Of a DNA stretch of 64,000 nucleotides, positions 43,481 to 53,753 are shown in pieces (within the stretch, counting starts at the first letter, position 1; each line of letters opens with the position of its first letter). The stretch is taken from positions 1 to 64,000 of the forward strand of contig CBDEGU010000006.1 in NCBI GenBank assembly GCA_965238045.1, in the 5' to 3' direction. A program made the position numbers and the translations under genes. The notes beneath the pieces are model-generated. The model had not been told where the DNA came from, did no database searches, and worked only from the letters and a program-made list of their open reading frames with translations. Source of the stretch: CBDEGU01 sp965238045. GTDB taxonomy: Bacteria; Acidobacteriota; Terriglobia; Bryobacterales; UBA6623.

Positions 43481-43857
43481 AAGCCCCGGCTATCTCGACC
43501 TGCCGCCTGCGCAACGGTTCTCGAACACCGATACGCCGGCGCATCTCCCAGCCGTCCCGCCCGCACCGGATGCAAGTCCACATAGGCCCGTGCCGTCGTG
43601 AGATGGTCCCGATCCAGCGCGCTGCGATTTCTCGAAGACGGCGCCGGGCACGCCGTTCTTCGCCCAGCGGTTCCTGCGGGTGTAAATGGTGTGCCGGTTG
43701 CCCCGGTGTTCGGGCAAGCCGCGCCACTTGCGGCCCTGCTCGGCGACATACAATATCGCATTCAAAACCCTGAGGTTCGACAGGCTGACATTGCCCCGCT
43801 GTCGTGGCGGGACCAGCTCGATCCGGCGCTATTGCTGCTCTCTGTTGTCCATACATC
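43480..43857 (-). pseudogene. Decayed IS5-family transposase fragment
   Basis: On the minus strand, from an ATG near 43857, the frame reads MDNREQQ, then a stop. After it comes NVSLSNLRVLNAILYVAEQG, then RKWRGLPEHRGNRHTIYTRR and NRWAKNGVPGAVFEK. This is the N-terminal region of IS5-group (IS1031/IS427-like) transposases. After about 43600 the match is lost, and a different frame shows RAYVDLHPVRAG, reminiscent of a RAYT C-terminus. The fragment is broken by at least one stop and has no DDE core. It is evidence of repeated insertion at this site. Confidence 0.7.
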
Positions 43858-44021
43858 GATCTCCATATATCACGAGTACGGCAGCTTTCGTGAATGAGTG
43901 TTAACACGCCCTAACTCTAATCTGCTTGCTGGCAGAGGTTCTGAACCCGAGAGCGCCAGCGAGTGCGTGCGGGCGCTGGCGGTTTGCACAAACGCCGGAA
44001 CCCGTCACTGGCGTAGCGGGC

Positions 44022-47000
44022 TCACTTGCCCGCCAGCTCTTCGAGCAGGAGGCGCAGCTCGGCCGCGTCGTCATAGTCGAGCTTGGGATCGTCGGCGAGG
44101 GCGGGGTCGCGGTTGCCAGAGAGGATGGCTTGGAGGGCCTGGATGAGGGGCTGGAGGTAGGCGGGCAAGTCGGGTTTCTCGGCCAAGGCAGTCAGCCCGG
44201 CAGCGGCTTGCGCGGCTTCCCCGTCGGCCAGGGCTTGCCGGACTAGCTCAAAGATACGACCCCCGCCGCTCAGGTTCTCGCCGCCGTCACGGCGATAGGC
44301 GAGGTAGAGCCGAATGGCTTCCTGCCGGGCTTCAGCCGCGGCGGCGGGGGCTCCTTCGGCACGCTCGAGGTTGTGGAGGATTTGGTAGGTCTGCCAGGGT
44401 GCGGCGGCGTGGCCGAAGGGATGCTTGCACTCAATCGCCCGCTCCAGCTCGCGGCGGGCTTCGTCGTACCGCTGGAGCTGTATTAACCCGTTGGCGATGT
44501 TGCTCCGGTCGATGCCTTCGGCGCTAAGATCGCCCAGCTCAATGTCGATGTCGACCGCTTGGCGGTAGAATCGCACAGCCTCCTCGCGACGCCCCATCCC
44601 CGAGTAGAGGTTGCCGAGTTGGGTGAGCGTGTCCGCTTGGCCCTTACGGTCGCCGATGCGCATCCTGATCTGTAAGGAGCGCTGGTAGGCCTCCTCGGCG
44701 GCCTCGGGCTGTCCGGCCTCCTGGTGTGCCATGCCGATCTGGTGCCAGATGACGGCGATGCTGCTATCCTCGCCTAGGTCCTTGAAGATCCCACGCGCCT
44801 CCTGGTAGGCATTGAGGGCGTCCTTGTAGCGGTGCTGCTGCCTGCGCACCGTCCCGAGCTGGGCTTTGTTCGTAGCTACTGATCTGGGGTCGTTGCGCTT
44901 CTCGGCGTTCTCGGCGGCCTCCTCGTAGGCCATCGCCGCTTCATCCAGCCGGCCGAGATCCCGGAGGCAGTCCGCCCGCTCCGTCAGGGAGACCGACGCC
45001 ATCCTCGTGGCGGCTTGGCTGCCCGCGGCGGCCAGCGTATTGAAGCGCTGGCGGGCCTCGGCCAGCGGCTCGAGCGCCGCCCCGGCGCCGCCAACTAACT
45101 GGAGCGCGCGCCCGAGCCTGATGTGGGCCAGCGCTAGGTCGTACGCAGCCTCGGCGTAGGCCTGTGCGCCGGCCTCCAGCGCTTGTTTTAGCAGCGCCCG
45201 CGCCGCCTGGACCGCCTCGGTGTGGCGGCCGGCGCCGGTCAGCCGCTCCACGGCTGCTCCCTCCGCTATGAACCGGGCGTGACTCCACTCGCCCAGATCC
45301 TTCGCCGCCTCCTCTCGAATCCTGGCTGCCCGCGCGAGCGCCCGTGGCCGACCGAGAGTCTGCAGCAGGCCCTCTATGTTTGTGGCCATGTCCACCACGC
45401 GGACGGCGTCGGCTGTCTCACCCAGGTGCTCCAGAGCAGCCAGCAGGTTGGGTAGCTCCAGCAGCGCCAGGTTCTGGGCGAGCTGGGGGTCTTTGCTGCG
45501 GTGATAGTACAAGAAGTTCGCCAGTTGCGCCATCGCCTCGACCCAGCGCCCTCGGGTCGCCTCCCGCTCCTCGGCGCTCAGCTCTCCGGCTAGCAGCGGC
45601 CCCAGCGCCGGGTGCAGGCGCAAGTAGGGCAGCCCCTCGGGCGGCAACAACTCCGCCAGCCCGACCTGAACCAAATGGGCGGAGACGGCCAGATACTCCT
45701 GTTTCTCCATATCGAGGCCGAGAACGATGCCGATCGCTTGAATGTTCCCGCCCCCCTCAAACACCCCCAGCTCTCGAATCCGCTCTCGCATCCCCCCCGG
45801 CAGCCGCCGCAACGACAGCTCCACGCTGGCAAACAGCGACCGCTCCCGATCGTTGGGGTGTTTTTCGGCCAGTTCCGCCATCAGCTCGCCCAACCGCTCG
45901 GTCGCCCGCCGCACCCCCGTCGCCGCCACCTCCCCTGCCAGCAGCACCAAACTCCGCGCATGGCAGTTGACCGCGTCCACGAGTTGGTTGATCTCGTCCT
46001 CGCTCTCGCCCGGATCGGCCGGCAGCGGTGCACTCGCCTCCTCGCCTAGCACCTTGCCCACCAGCCGCACCGCGTCGCCCCGATCGAGCCGGCTGATCTC
46101 GATGTGATTCGCTGCAAACGGCGCCGGCAACTTCTCGCGGCTTGTGAAGATCAGCCGTGTCCCGCCAGCCTTCGCCAGCCCCCGGCACAGCTCCAGCACG
46201 CCCTCGAGCCATCAGGCTGCGCAAGCAAACTCTCCATGTTGTCGAACACGATCACCGTCGCCCGCTCGCCAAGCGCCCGCTCAACCAGCTTGAGCCCCTC
46301 GGCGTGGTCGGTCCCGCCCTGTCCTTCGTAGCCGGCCACGAGCTGTGTGCCCAGTGCGAACAGCGCCTTGACCGCGTCATCATGCTTGCCCGCCTCGACG
46401 CACACGAACGCCGCCCGCTCAAAGCGGCGCGATTCCGCCAGCCAGCGCGCCAACTCGACCCCCAGCGTCGTCTTGCCCTCGCCCCCCTCGCCCCGCAGCA
46501 CCACATAGCGCTCGCGATCGAGCACCCGCTCCGCCGCCAGCAGCTCCCGGCTGCGCCCGATGAAGGTATGCGCGGGCGTCTCTGGAAGCGCCCCCAGCGC
46601 GAGCTTGCGCCGCTTCTGAATGAGCCTCTGCACCTCCTCCGCCGGTGTCTCGCGAATCAACCGGGGGTCCTGCTCCTCCTGGAACAGCACGGGCACGAAC
46701 CAGTCCTCAAGATGCAGATCACCCTCAAAGGTCTGGCCGCGTAACTTATCGTGAAACAGCGCCCGCTGCCCGGCCAGCATGGCCTCGCCGACGCTCCGCC
46801 CCTTCATCAGCTCGGGGTAGAACTTTTCGACAAAGCGCTTGGCCGTTTCGACCAGTACGCTGTGGCTCATCGCCACCACCGAGGCTACGCCCGACTGCAG
46901 CAGTTTGCCGGCTACCGAGGCTGCGGTGTCGTCCTCGGCGCGGGCGCTCTGGCAGGCTTCCAGGAAAAAAAGCGGCACGCGATGATCGCGCAAGCTGCCC

Positions 47001-48379
47001 GCAAGCTGTTCCGCATCGACAATCGCGACCGCGCGCTTGTGGAGTTTTCCCGAGTCCTTCGGATCTTCGAAACACAGAGCCCCGAGACCATGCTTCTTCG
47101 AGAAAACCCCATGCCCGTCGAAGTGGACGACGTGATAGGGCCTTTCCGCCTCCGCGGCCGCCCGCAGCTCCTCTTCGAGCGCTGCGGCCGTCGGCGGTGT
47201 CAGGATTTTGAACTCGGCCAGCTCGCCAAGCTCCGCTAGCGCCTCGACGACCGGCTTGGCGCTGATGCGATGGTCAATGTAGCCTCCATGCTCGTCCTCT
47301 GGCCGCGGGCTGACCAGCAGCACCCGGATCGGCGGGTTGGTGACCACTGGCTCGCGATACTCCTGGTTCGGCAGCCGCCGCCGCACACGGACGCCGCGAG
47401 TCCCTTCAAACAGGTAGCTTTTTTCGTCGTGGAGCAGCTCCCAAGGCAGCCCGAGCAGCAGGGTGGCGGCCTCCTTGGCGGTCGTTTCGTCGCCTTCTGT
47501 GGCACCAGCAACGAGCTTCTGATCAACCAAGACCGTCAGGCGGCGAGCGACACCTTTCGGCGCGGATTTCCAGCCCTGAAAAGCGTTGCCTCCGGCCTCG
47601 TGATCGAGCGCGGCGTAGATCAGGCGTCCCCACTCCGGGAGCTTGGCCTCGATCTCCTTGGCTCGCTCGGTGAAATGCTCGTTGGCCCAAGCCGAGTAGC
47701 GTTCCAAGTACCAGCGAATGTCGTCGGTTTCGATCGGGCCGAGAGGCGCGGTGAACGCGAAACGGTTCTCCCCGCTGACTCGATCGCTGCCGTCGTGCGG
47801 CCGAAAGAACAACTCGGCGGTGGCCTGAGCGCGCCGCTTGCCGCCGATTGTGACAAGCTTGGGGTCTCGCAGCTCGAGCATCAGGTCGGCGACCGGTTGT
47901 GCTTGGTGTTCTTGACGGGGTTTTGGGTCGGTCGGCAGGCGCAGGCCGAGAGCGGCTGTGATCTCGGGGAGAGCTTTGTCGATACCGCCCGGGCCTATCT
48001 CCAACTTGAGCCCGACCGGCTCCTCGTCGAACCAAAGCCCCAGCGCGCTCGGTTCGATGCCCGGCAGGAGGATCGGAATAACTTTGTACCTGCCTTTGCG
48101 TTCCTTCTCAACCCTCAACGCACATTGAATCTCTTTCCGCACCCAGGGCGAGTTAATAGCGCTCAGACTGAGAATGGCGAGGAAATTGCTGGCTTCGGCG
48201 ATGGCCTTCTCGATCTCAGGCTTCAGCTTGTGGCCACCGGTGAGGCGCGTCGAATCCGTCCAGGCGTCGACGAAAACATCGCCGAGGGCGGTCCGGAGTT
48301 TGTCAATGACATCGTCGTCCTTGCTCGTATGGGAGACGAAGACGTGGCCAGGCTGTGCTTTTTGGGGAGCAGCAGACAT
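44022..48379 (-). CDS. TIR-CHAT-NB-ARC-TPR multidomain protein, interrupted by one frameshift
   Basis: A giant STAND-type protein of about 1450 codons. Part 1 (48379 to about 46204) has a TIR domain (residues 11-145; HVFVSHTSKDDD, candidate catalytic Glu83 in SPWVRKEI). A CHAT caspase-like protease follows (about 285-570; His423 in HFDGHG, Cys476 in FFLEACQSAR). It ends in an NB-ARC ATPase with Walker A GEGGEGKTT (630-638) and Walker B ATVIVFDNMESLL. Part 2 (to 44022) continues with the sensor RLIFTSREKLP, a winged-helix region and many TPR repeats (about codons 950-1330). The join at 46201-46203 lacks one G in a GGG run, moving the frame by one. If the indel is real, two separate proteins or no active one would be made. 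The architecture is that of bacterial conflict or immune ATPases. TIR (NADase) plus CHAT (protease) in one chain is inferred from motifs. Confidence 0.85.
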
Positions 48380-48810
48380 TGGAGTTTAAGTATACAGGCG
48401 AAATCCCAACAATCCCAATGTTTATCGGAAAAACGGGAAAAGGGACAATCACTTCAATTCTTGACTCCAAGTCATGGAGAAGTCATGGAGCGCCAGTCAT
48501 GGTTCAGCAGGAGCACGAAAAGGCCAGCCACCCCGAAGCGCTGGTTTTCCACCCGGCCGCGGGCCGAGGCACCGGCTCCTCATACCCGGATCACGAGATA
48601 ATAAATCAACTAAACGGCACCCTCACAACAACATCCACTGGCCGGCCCCGCCAAACCCATCCCCCTGCGGTAAGCTGGATACGAACGCCCAGCACCAGAA
48701 TGCCCATATACGAAATATACTGCACGAAATATGCTGCGCCGGCCAGCCCTCTATCGCTGCCCCCGCGCCCCACCAGCAAGCAAGCGACCCAGCGCAACCA
48801 GCAAAACAAA

Positions 48811-49200
48811 AATTACCAAACAGACCCAACCTCTCCGAACCGCAGTCAAATCAGTATCTTACAACGCAGTCCCGATCCCGCCCCCCAGCAGGGTCACCGA
48901 GATCCCAGGGCGCGGCATGGCGTCCGGCTTCTCCCGGCCCAGCAAACCATGAATCCCGCCCGCTCCCGCCCGGCCTGCCGCCAACCCCCAACCCAGCCCC
49001 AGCCCCAAACCGCCAAGATCGAACTACCAAACAGACCCAACCTCGCCGAACCCCATCGAAATCAGCGTTTTAGTCAGCACCCCGCCTTGACGTGCCGTGT
49101 CGCCATTCCTGGCGACATATCTTACCCGCACAACCGCACAATCTCTCGACCGCGCACCCGCCGCCAGTCGCCCAACCGGCATGCCAAACAAACCCAATTC
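48811..49200 (+). repeat. Three dispersed copies of a CCAAACARACCCAA repeat
   Basis: Copies at 48811-48863, 49021-49073 and 49181-49200 share CCAAACAGACCCAACCTC or a close variant. The first two are followed by a similar CCGAACC..AATCAG stretch. Spacing is about 210 and 160 bp. It looks like a degenerate interspersed repeat, not a CRISPR: spacing is irregular and the copies diverge. Confidence 0.6.
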
Positions 49201-49288
49201 CCAAAAACCAGTCCAGACCCGCATCTCACGGCCACCTGCCCCTGACCGAATCGCGAATCTCCCCAGGGCCGCGGCAATCGAAAACCAC

Positions 49289-49323
49289 CGTAGCGCGGAG
49301 ATCGAAGAGACCCGCGGCTTTTC
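49289..49323 (+). repeat. REP-like element, copy 3
   Basis: CGTAGCGCGGAGATCGAAGAG then ACCCGCGGCTTTTC. It matches copies 1 and 2 and is separated from the RAYT gene by about 7.6 kb, which includes the TIR-CHAT gene. Confidence 0.65.
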
Positions 49324-49395
49324 CTGGCCCGCCGAGCTATTAATCCCCCAATCTCCTGCGCCCGCCAAGCTCCGTAGGAGCGACACATCGAACAG

Positions 49396-49415
49396 CCTGG
49401 GGCGTGAGCCCCAGG
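49396..49415. repeat. Perfect 8 bp-stem hairpin within a larger interspersed repeat
   Basis: CCTGGGGC-GTGA-GCCCCAGG. It is flanked by GTAGGAGCGACAC on the left (near 49373) and a GGCAGGGGCGGCAC arm on the right (near 49445), a layout seen in abundant palindromic repeats of environmental GC-rich genomes. Confidence 0.6.
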
Positions 49416-50633
49416 ACCACAGGCCGAAAACAGTCAGCCCCGGCAGGGGCGGCACACCCCCCTTCACCACAAATACCGCTCATCGGGCCGCGGAATCCCC
49501 CGCTGGAATCCACAGCACCGAGCCCCAAATCCCCCGACCCCCCCCTGTCACGAGATTCCTCTCCCACAAAATCAACAACATACACCAAAAACACCCCAAA
49601 ACACTTGACAGCCCGTGCTAGCCTATACCCGTAACGACCGGAAAGGATAGATCACCGCGATCCTCCGACCGTTTCCTGGCCAGGACAGAAAGCTCGCTCA
49701 GCGGTTCATCACCTCCTCGAATCACAGAGGAGAGGGTGACCGCCAAGGCGAGTCTTCGGACGGCTCTCGAAAGTGGACATCCACCGCGAAGGGCTACGAG
49801 CGCAGTCGTGTACCATCGCCGCGCGGGATAACCGTGCGGCAAGACCGCGCGAGAGAACCCTTCGCCCGGAACCGCCTGCAACTTCCGGCTGGGGCGGCTC
49901 GCCGGGATCACATAGTCGGAACGAGAGGCGTCTCTCACTTTTTTGAAATTGTTTTGAATCTGAAAAAGAAGCACCACGAAGAGCGAAGCTAGCAACCGCA
50001 GCCAGCCGGCAACCCCAGCCAGCAACCGCAGCCAGCCACCCAACCCATCCGCCAGACCATGCAGCGGAGCCAGAGGCGAGACACCGTCGAGCCCCCCAAC
50101 CCGCCCGCAGTCGTCCAAAAACCGAAAATCCGGGCAAATCCGGACAAAACGACGCCACGAAACCAGCCCTCACCCCACCACCATCGCCCAAGAACCCTTC
50201 CCTGACCCAACCTCACCCGTCTCCTTCTTCAAAAAAAAAGCTAAAAAATCCCCGAAAACCGGACATTTCCGGACAAGATGCGATCCCGTGGCTCCCCTTC
50301 CATCCCCGTGTCGAGTACCCTAGATCGAGGCGGTGCCGCTTGACGTGGATCACCGGAACGTACGACACGTTGCAGGCAAGCCGCGCGGGTTGTGTAGTTA
50401 CGCTTTGATGTTCGCCCTGATGTACATAGGATGACCTCCATAGCGCACCAGATGAATATTTAGATCGGAGAACTCATTCTCCCATGAAACATCCATCTTG
50501 TTAGATCCAAACGTGATATAGACTGGATCTACAAAGTGGAACGTCACGTGCTGTCTCGAAGCCCAAGGGTCGTATGCTTAGTGGAAATCCGAGGTTTCAA
50601 AGACAGGGCCCGGTGCTACGATAGGGACAATTG

Positions 50634-53600
50634 ATGGAAGCTCTTCTCCTTCTTCTGTATCTGGCCGCGACAGGATTTGCCGTGGTGGTCTGGGTCGGTC
50701 TCAGGCGCGCCAAGGAACGTGCTACCTGGAACCGGACGCGCAACGAGCAACTGCGGAACGAATTGCACGCGACGCGCGCGGCGTTCCTGGGCCGCATCGA
50801 GAAGCTGGAGCAGGAGCTCGCCGAACGACAGAGTGCGGAAGGGGCCAAGCCCGGCCCGGCTGCCGCCGAGAAAGCACCCGCGGCTGCCGGGCCGCCGGAG
50901 ACCGCCGCCCCTGATCGTGTTCTGGATCGTGCGGCCGTATCCGCGCCGGCGGATGTCTCGGGGTTGGAGCGACCATCTTCCGAGCCTGGTTCCGAGCCTG
51001 GGCAAGCAGACGAGGCCGAGGCTGTGCCAGCGCCGCCTGGGCAAGGACCGCCGTCCGAGCCGCCGGTCCCGCCTGCCGCCCCGCCTCCTGCCTCGCCTCC
51101 AGCGGCGGGCATCGACTGGGAACAATGGGTCGGCGTACGGGGCGCGGCCGTGCTGGGCGGAATCGTCATGGCTCTGGCGGCCATCATGTTCCTTCGCTAC
51201 ACGATCGAGCACGATCTGATTCCGCCGATTGTTCGCGTTACGCTGGGGTTCGCCGCTGGGCTGGGCGTGATTGGGGCGTCGGAACAGCTCCGCAAGCGCG
51301 GATACGCTTGGACGGCGAATGCTCTGGCCGGTGGCGGCATTGTCATTCTCTACACTTCGACCTGGGCGGCGCGGGCGCTCTATGAGTTGATTGGCGCGGG
51401 TCTGGGCTTCGGTTTGATGGTTCTCATCACGGCGGCCTGCGGGGCATTGTCGTGGCGGCACCGGGCGCGGCTGGTTGCGGTGCTGGGGCTGGCCGGAGGT
51501 TTCGCGACGCCGATTCTGATGTCGACCGGCCGCGACAACCCGATCGGGCTGTTTGGCTACGTCCTGCTGCTGGACATGGGTTTGTTGTGGCTTGGCCGTG
51601 CGCGGCGCTGGCCCTGGCTGATGGCGCTGGCGCTGCTGGGAACGGTGTTTTACGAAGCCGGCTGGGTATTCGGCCGCATGGGCCCGGGCCGGACGCTGAC
51701 GGGGCTGGTAATTCTTGGCCTGTTCGGCCTATTTTTCGCATTCGCCAGCAGGCTCCAAACTACCGGCAGTGGCAGCGGCGAGCCTGACCTCACGTGGCGA
51801 TTGAGCCAGGCGGGGGGCGTGCTGGCTCCTTTTGTGCTGGCGCTTTACTTTGCCGGCAATTCCAATTTGGGAGTGCATCTCTATCCGGTAGCGATCCTGC
51901 TGGTGATTCTTTCGGCGGCGGCGTGCTGGCTCGGACGATTGCAGCAGATGCCCCTCATGGCTACTGGCGCGGCGGCCGGTTCGCTGGGCGTTGTCGCGGT
52001 TTGGCTGCTTCGAACCCGCTTTACCGAAGCGCTGGCCTGGGAAGCTTCGGGAATTTGCGTGGCGCTCGCGCTCGTGTTTCACGTCTTCGTGGAACTGGAA
52101 CAACGCCGCCCGGCAGCCGGCGAGGCCGGGTTGGCCGCGGGGCGAGCCATGATTGCCTCCGGCGGCTTCCTGGCGCTGCTGGTGCTGGCTTCTGTCGGCG
52201 AGGCAACGCCGTTCTGGCCCTGGCTGGCGGGCTGGTCGGCGCTGGCGGCGCTGCTGGTACGGCAGTCGGCGGCGCGTGGAGCGGGGTGGCTTCAGGCCGC
52301 GGCATCATTCGGATTGGGGGTGGGGTTTTCGGTCTTCTACTTCAGCCACTACACGAGTTCCGTCTTTCCAGCAGAGGCGCTCTATTTCGCGTTGGTCGTC
52401 GTCGCGGCGCTGGTTTTTCAGTTGCTGGCGATGCGGCGCGGCGGTACTGGCGGGGTTGGCGGCGGGATGTCGATGGCCGAAATTGGCGCGGCGGTTCTGC
52501 CTGTCACAGTCCTGACGTTTCTTGTGGGGGAAAGTCTAGACCCGCATCTGGCGCCGATGCTCTATCTGGCGACAACGATGGTGCTGGCGTTTCTGGTCGT
52601 GCTCTCGGCGACGCGCATGCGCTCGGGCGGCCTCTACTTTGCCGCCACTTTACTGCTGGCCTTCAATCATTGGATTTGGACGAGCGAATCGCCGTGGCTG
52701 TGGGATCGTCCAGAAACGACTGTTTTGGCGCTTGGACTTGAGTTTCTCGCGGTGGTTGCTCTCTCCTACTGGCCGTTCTTTGCTGGGAGGAGGCTTGTCG
52801 GCGAGCGCTGGGCTCTGTATGGAGCGGCGCTGGCCGCGCCGGTTTGGTTCTTTGCTCTTCGGCAGCTTTTTGAAGCTCGGTTTGGCGATGCCGCGATTGG
52901 TTTGCTGCCCGTCGTGCTGGGCGTGGTATCACTCGGCGCGGCGATGAAAGCCCGGCAGTTGGGCCGGCCCGGCGACCCCGAGCGGCTCAGGGCGCTGGCG
53001 TGGTTCGCGGCCGTGGCGCTGGGATTCGTGAGCGTGGCGATTCCCTTGCAGCTAGACAAGCAGTGGATCACTTTGGGGTGGGCGCTGCAAGGGTTCGCGG
53101 TGACCGCGCTGTGGAGACGGCTCGACCACCCGGGGCTTAAGTATTTTGGCCTGGCATTGCTGGGGGCCGTGACGATTCGGCTGGTTGCGAACCCGGAGCT
53201 TCTGCTCTACCAGGAGCGCTCGGGCTGGCCTATCTTTAACTGGCTGATGTATACGTATCTGGTTCCGGCCGCCGCGCTGCTGGGCGCCGCCAGGAACCTC
53301 AACGGATTGGAGGCGGAGCGGCGGCGGCCCGCCGAGAATTTCATCTATCGCGGCGGCTACTCCACGGGCGCGATCGTCTGCGTCATGGCGGCCATTGCGG
53401 TCGTATTTACGTGGATCAACCTTACGATCTTCGATTTCTACTCCACGAGCCGGATGCTGACGATCTCGTTTGAGCGGATGGCGGCGCGTGACCTGACGCT
53501 GTCACTGGCCTGGGCGCTCTATGCATTGCTGCTGCTCGGCATCGGCTTCGGGCGAAAGAGCGTAGGGCTGCGATGGATCAGCCTGGCGTTTCTGCTACTG

Positions 53601-53753
53601 ACTATTGGGAAGGTCTTTCTCTATGACCTGGGCGAACTCGAGGATCTCTATCGCGTCGCTTCGCTTGTGGGCCTGGCGTTGTCGCTGATTTTGGTTTCAC
53701 TGGCCTATCAGCGGTTTGTGTTCGGCGCTCAGGGTTCGAAGGAGGGGCCATGA
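50634..53753 (+). CDS. DUF2339 large integral membrane protein
   Basis: The 1039-residue protein has one N-terminal helix and a charged coiled segment (about 20-70). A Pro/Ala/Glu-rich linker (to about 155) leads to some 25 hydrophobic segments filling the rest. The block WEQWVGVRGAAVLGGIVMALAAIMFLRYTIEHDLI (about 160-195) and the later EQLRKRGYAWTANALAGGGI are typical of DUF2339. It overlaps the next gene (DUF3999) by four bases; the two families are often paired. A cell-envelope role is likely, but the function is unknown. Start ATG 50634 follows a TTG one codon earlier. Confidence 0.9.
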   Translation: MEALLLLLYLAATGFAVVVWVGLRRAKERATWNRTRNEQLRNELHATRAAFLGRIEKLEQELAERQSAEGAKPGPAAAEKAPAAAGPPETAAPDRVLDRAAVSAPADVSGLERPSSEPGSEPGQADEAEAVPAPPGQGPPSEPPVPPAAPPPASPPAAGIDWEQWVGVRGAAVLGGIVMALAAIMFLRYTIEHDLIPPIVRVTLGFAAGLGVIGASEQLRKRGYAWTANALAGGGIVILYTSTWAARALYELIGAGLGFGLMVLITAACGALSWRHRARLVAVLGLAGGFATPILMSTGRDNPIGLFGYVLLLDMGLLWLGRARRWPWLMALALLGTVFYEAGWVFGRMGPGRTLTGLVILGLFGLFFAFASRLQTTGSGSGEPDLTWRLSQAGGVLAPFVLALYFAGNSNLGVHLYPVAILLVILSAAACWLGRLQQMPLMATGAAAGSLGVVAVWLLRTRFTEALAWEASGICVALALVFHVFVELEQRRPAAGEAGLAAGRAMIASGGFLALLVLASVGEATPFWPWLAGWSALAALLVRQSAARGAGWLQAAASFGLGVGFSVFYFSHYTSSVFPAEALYFALVVVAALVFQLLAMRRGGTGGVGGGMSMAEIGAAVLPVTVLTFLVGESLDPHLAPMLYLATTMVLAFLVVLSATRMRSGGLYFAATLLLAFNHWIWTSESPWLWDRPETTVLALGLEFLAVVALSYWPFFAGRRLVGERWALYGAALAAPVWFFALRQLFEARFGDAAIGLLPVVLGVVSLGAAMKARQLGRPGDPERLRALAWFAAVALGFVSVAIPLQLDKQWITLGWALQGFAVTALWRRLDHPGLKYFGLALLGAVTIRLVANPELLLYQERSGWPIFNWLMYTYLVPAAALLGAARNLNGLEAERRRPAENFIYRGGYSTGAIVCVMAAIAVVFTWINLTIFDFYSTSRMLTISFERMAARDLTLSLAWALYALLLLGIGFGRKSVGLRWISLAFLLLTIGKVFLYDLGELEDLYRVASLVGLALSLILVSLAYQRFVFGAQGSKEGP

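Larger units (their letters stand above)
48380..50633. other. 2.2 kb repeat-bearing region without convincing genes
   Basis: Many short open frames exist on both strands, but none has a family match, a ribosome site or plausible composition. On the plus strand the first half is A/C-rich with long runs of Pro/Thr/Gln codons. Repeats noted are a threefold CCAAACARACCCAA motif (48811, 49021, 49181), REP-like copy 3 (49289) and a perfect hairpin (49396-49415). There is also a short tandem repeat around 49989-50045 (AGCAACCGCAGCCAGCC). The 50250-50633 part shows nothing recognisable. Confidence 0.6.

Noticed and set aside
43206..43907. 233-codon minus-strand frame as an intact gene
   Set aside because: Its N-terminal part is an out-of-frame reading of an IS5 transposase fragment, and the rest has no recognisable family. 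It is treated as decayed sequence.
46195..46210. Programmed -1 ribosomal frameshift in the TIR-CHAT gene
   Set aside because: The local sequence TCGAGGGCG is not an X-XXY-YYZ slippery site, and no strong downstream structure was noticed. A base error or mutation is simpler.
48811..49200. Possible CRISPR array
   Set aside because: There are only three divergent copies with irregular spacing of about 160-210 bp and no cas genes.
48606..50441. Several open frames of 65-170 codons in the 48.6-50.4 kb region
   Set aside because: They overlap on both strands, have biased low-complexity composition and no ribosome sites or family matches, and contain repeat sequence.
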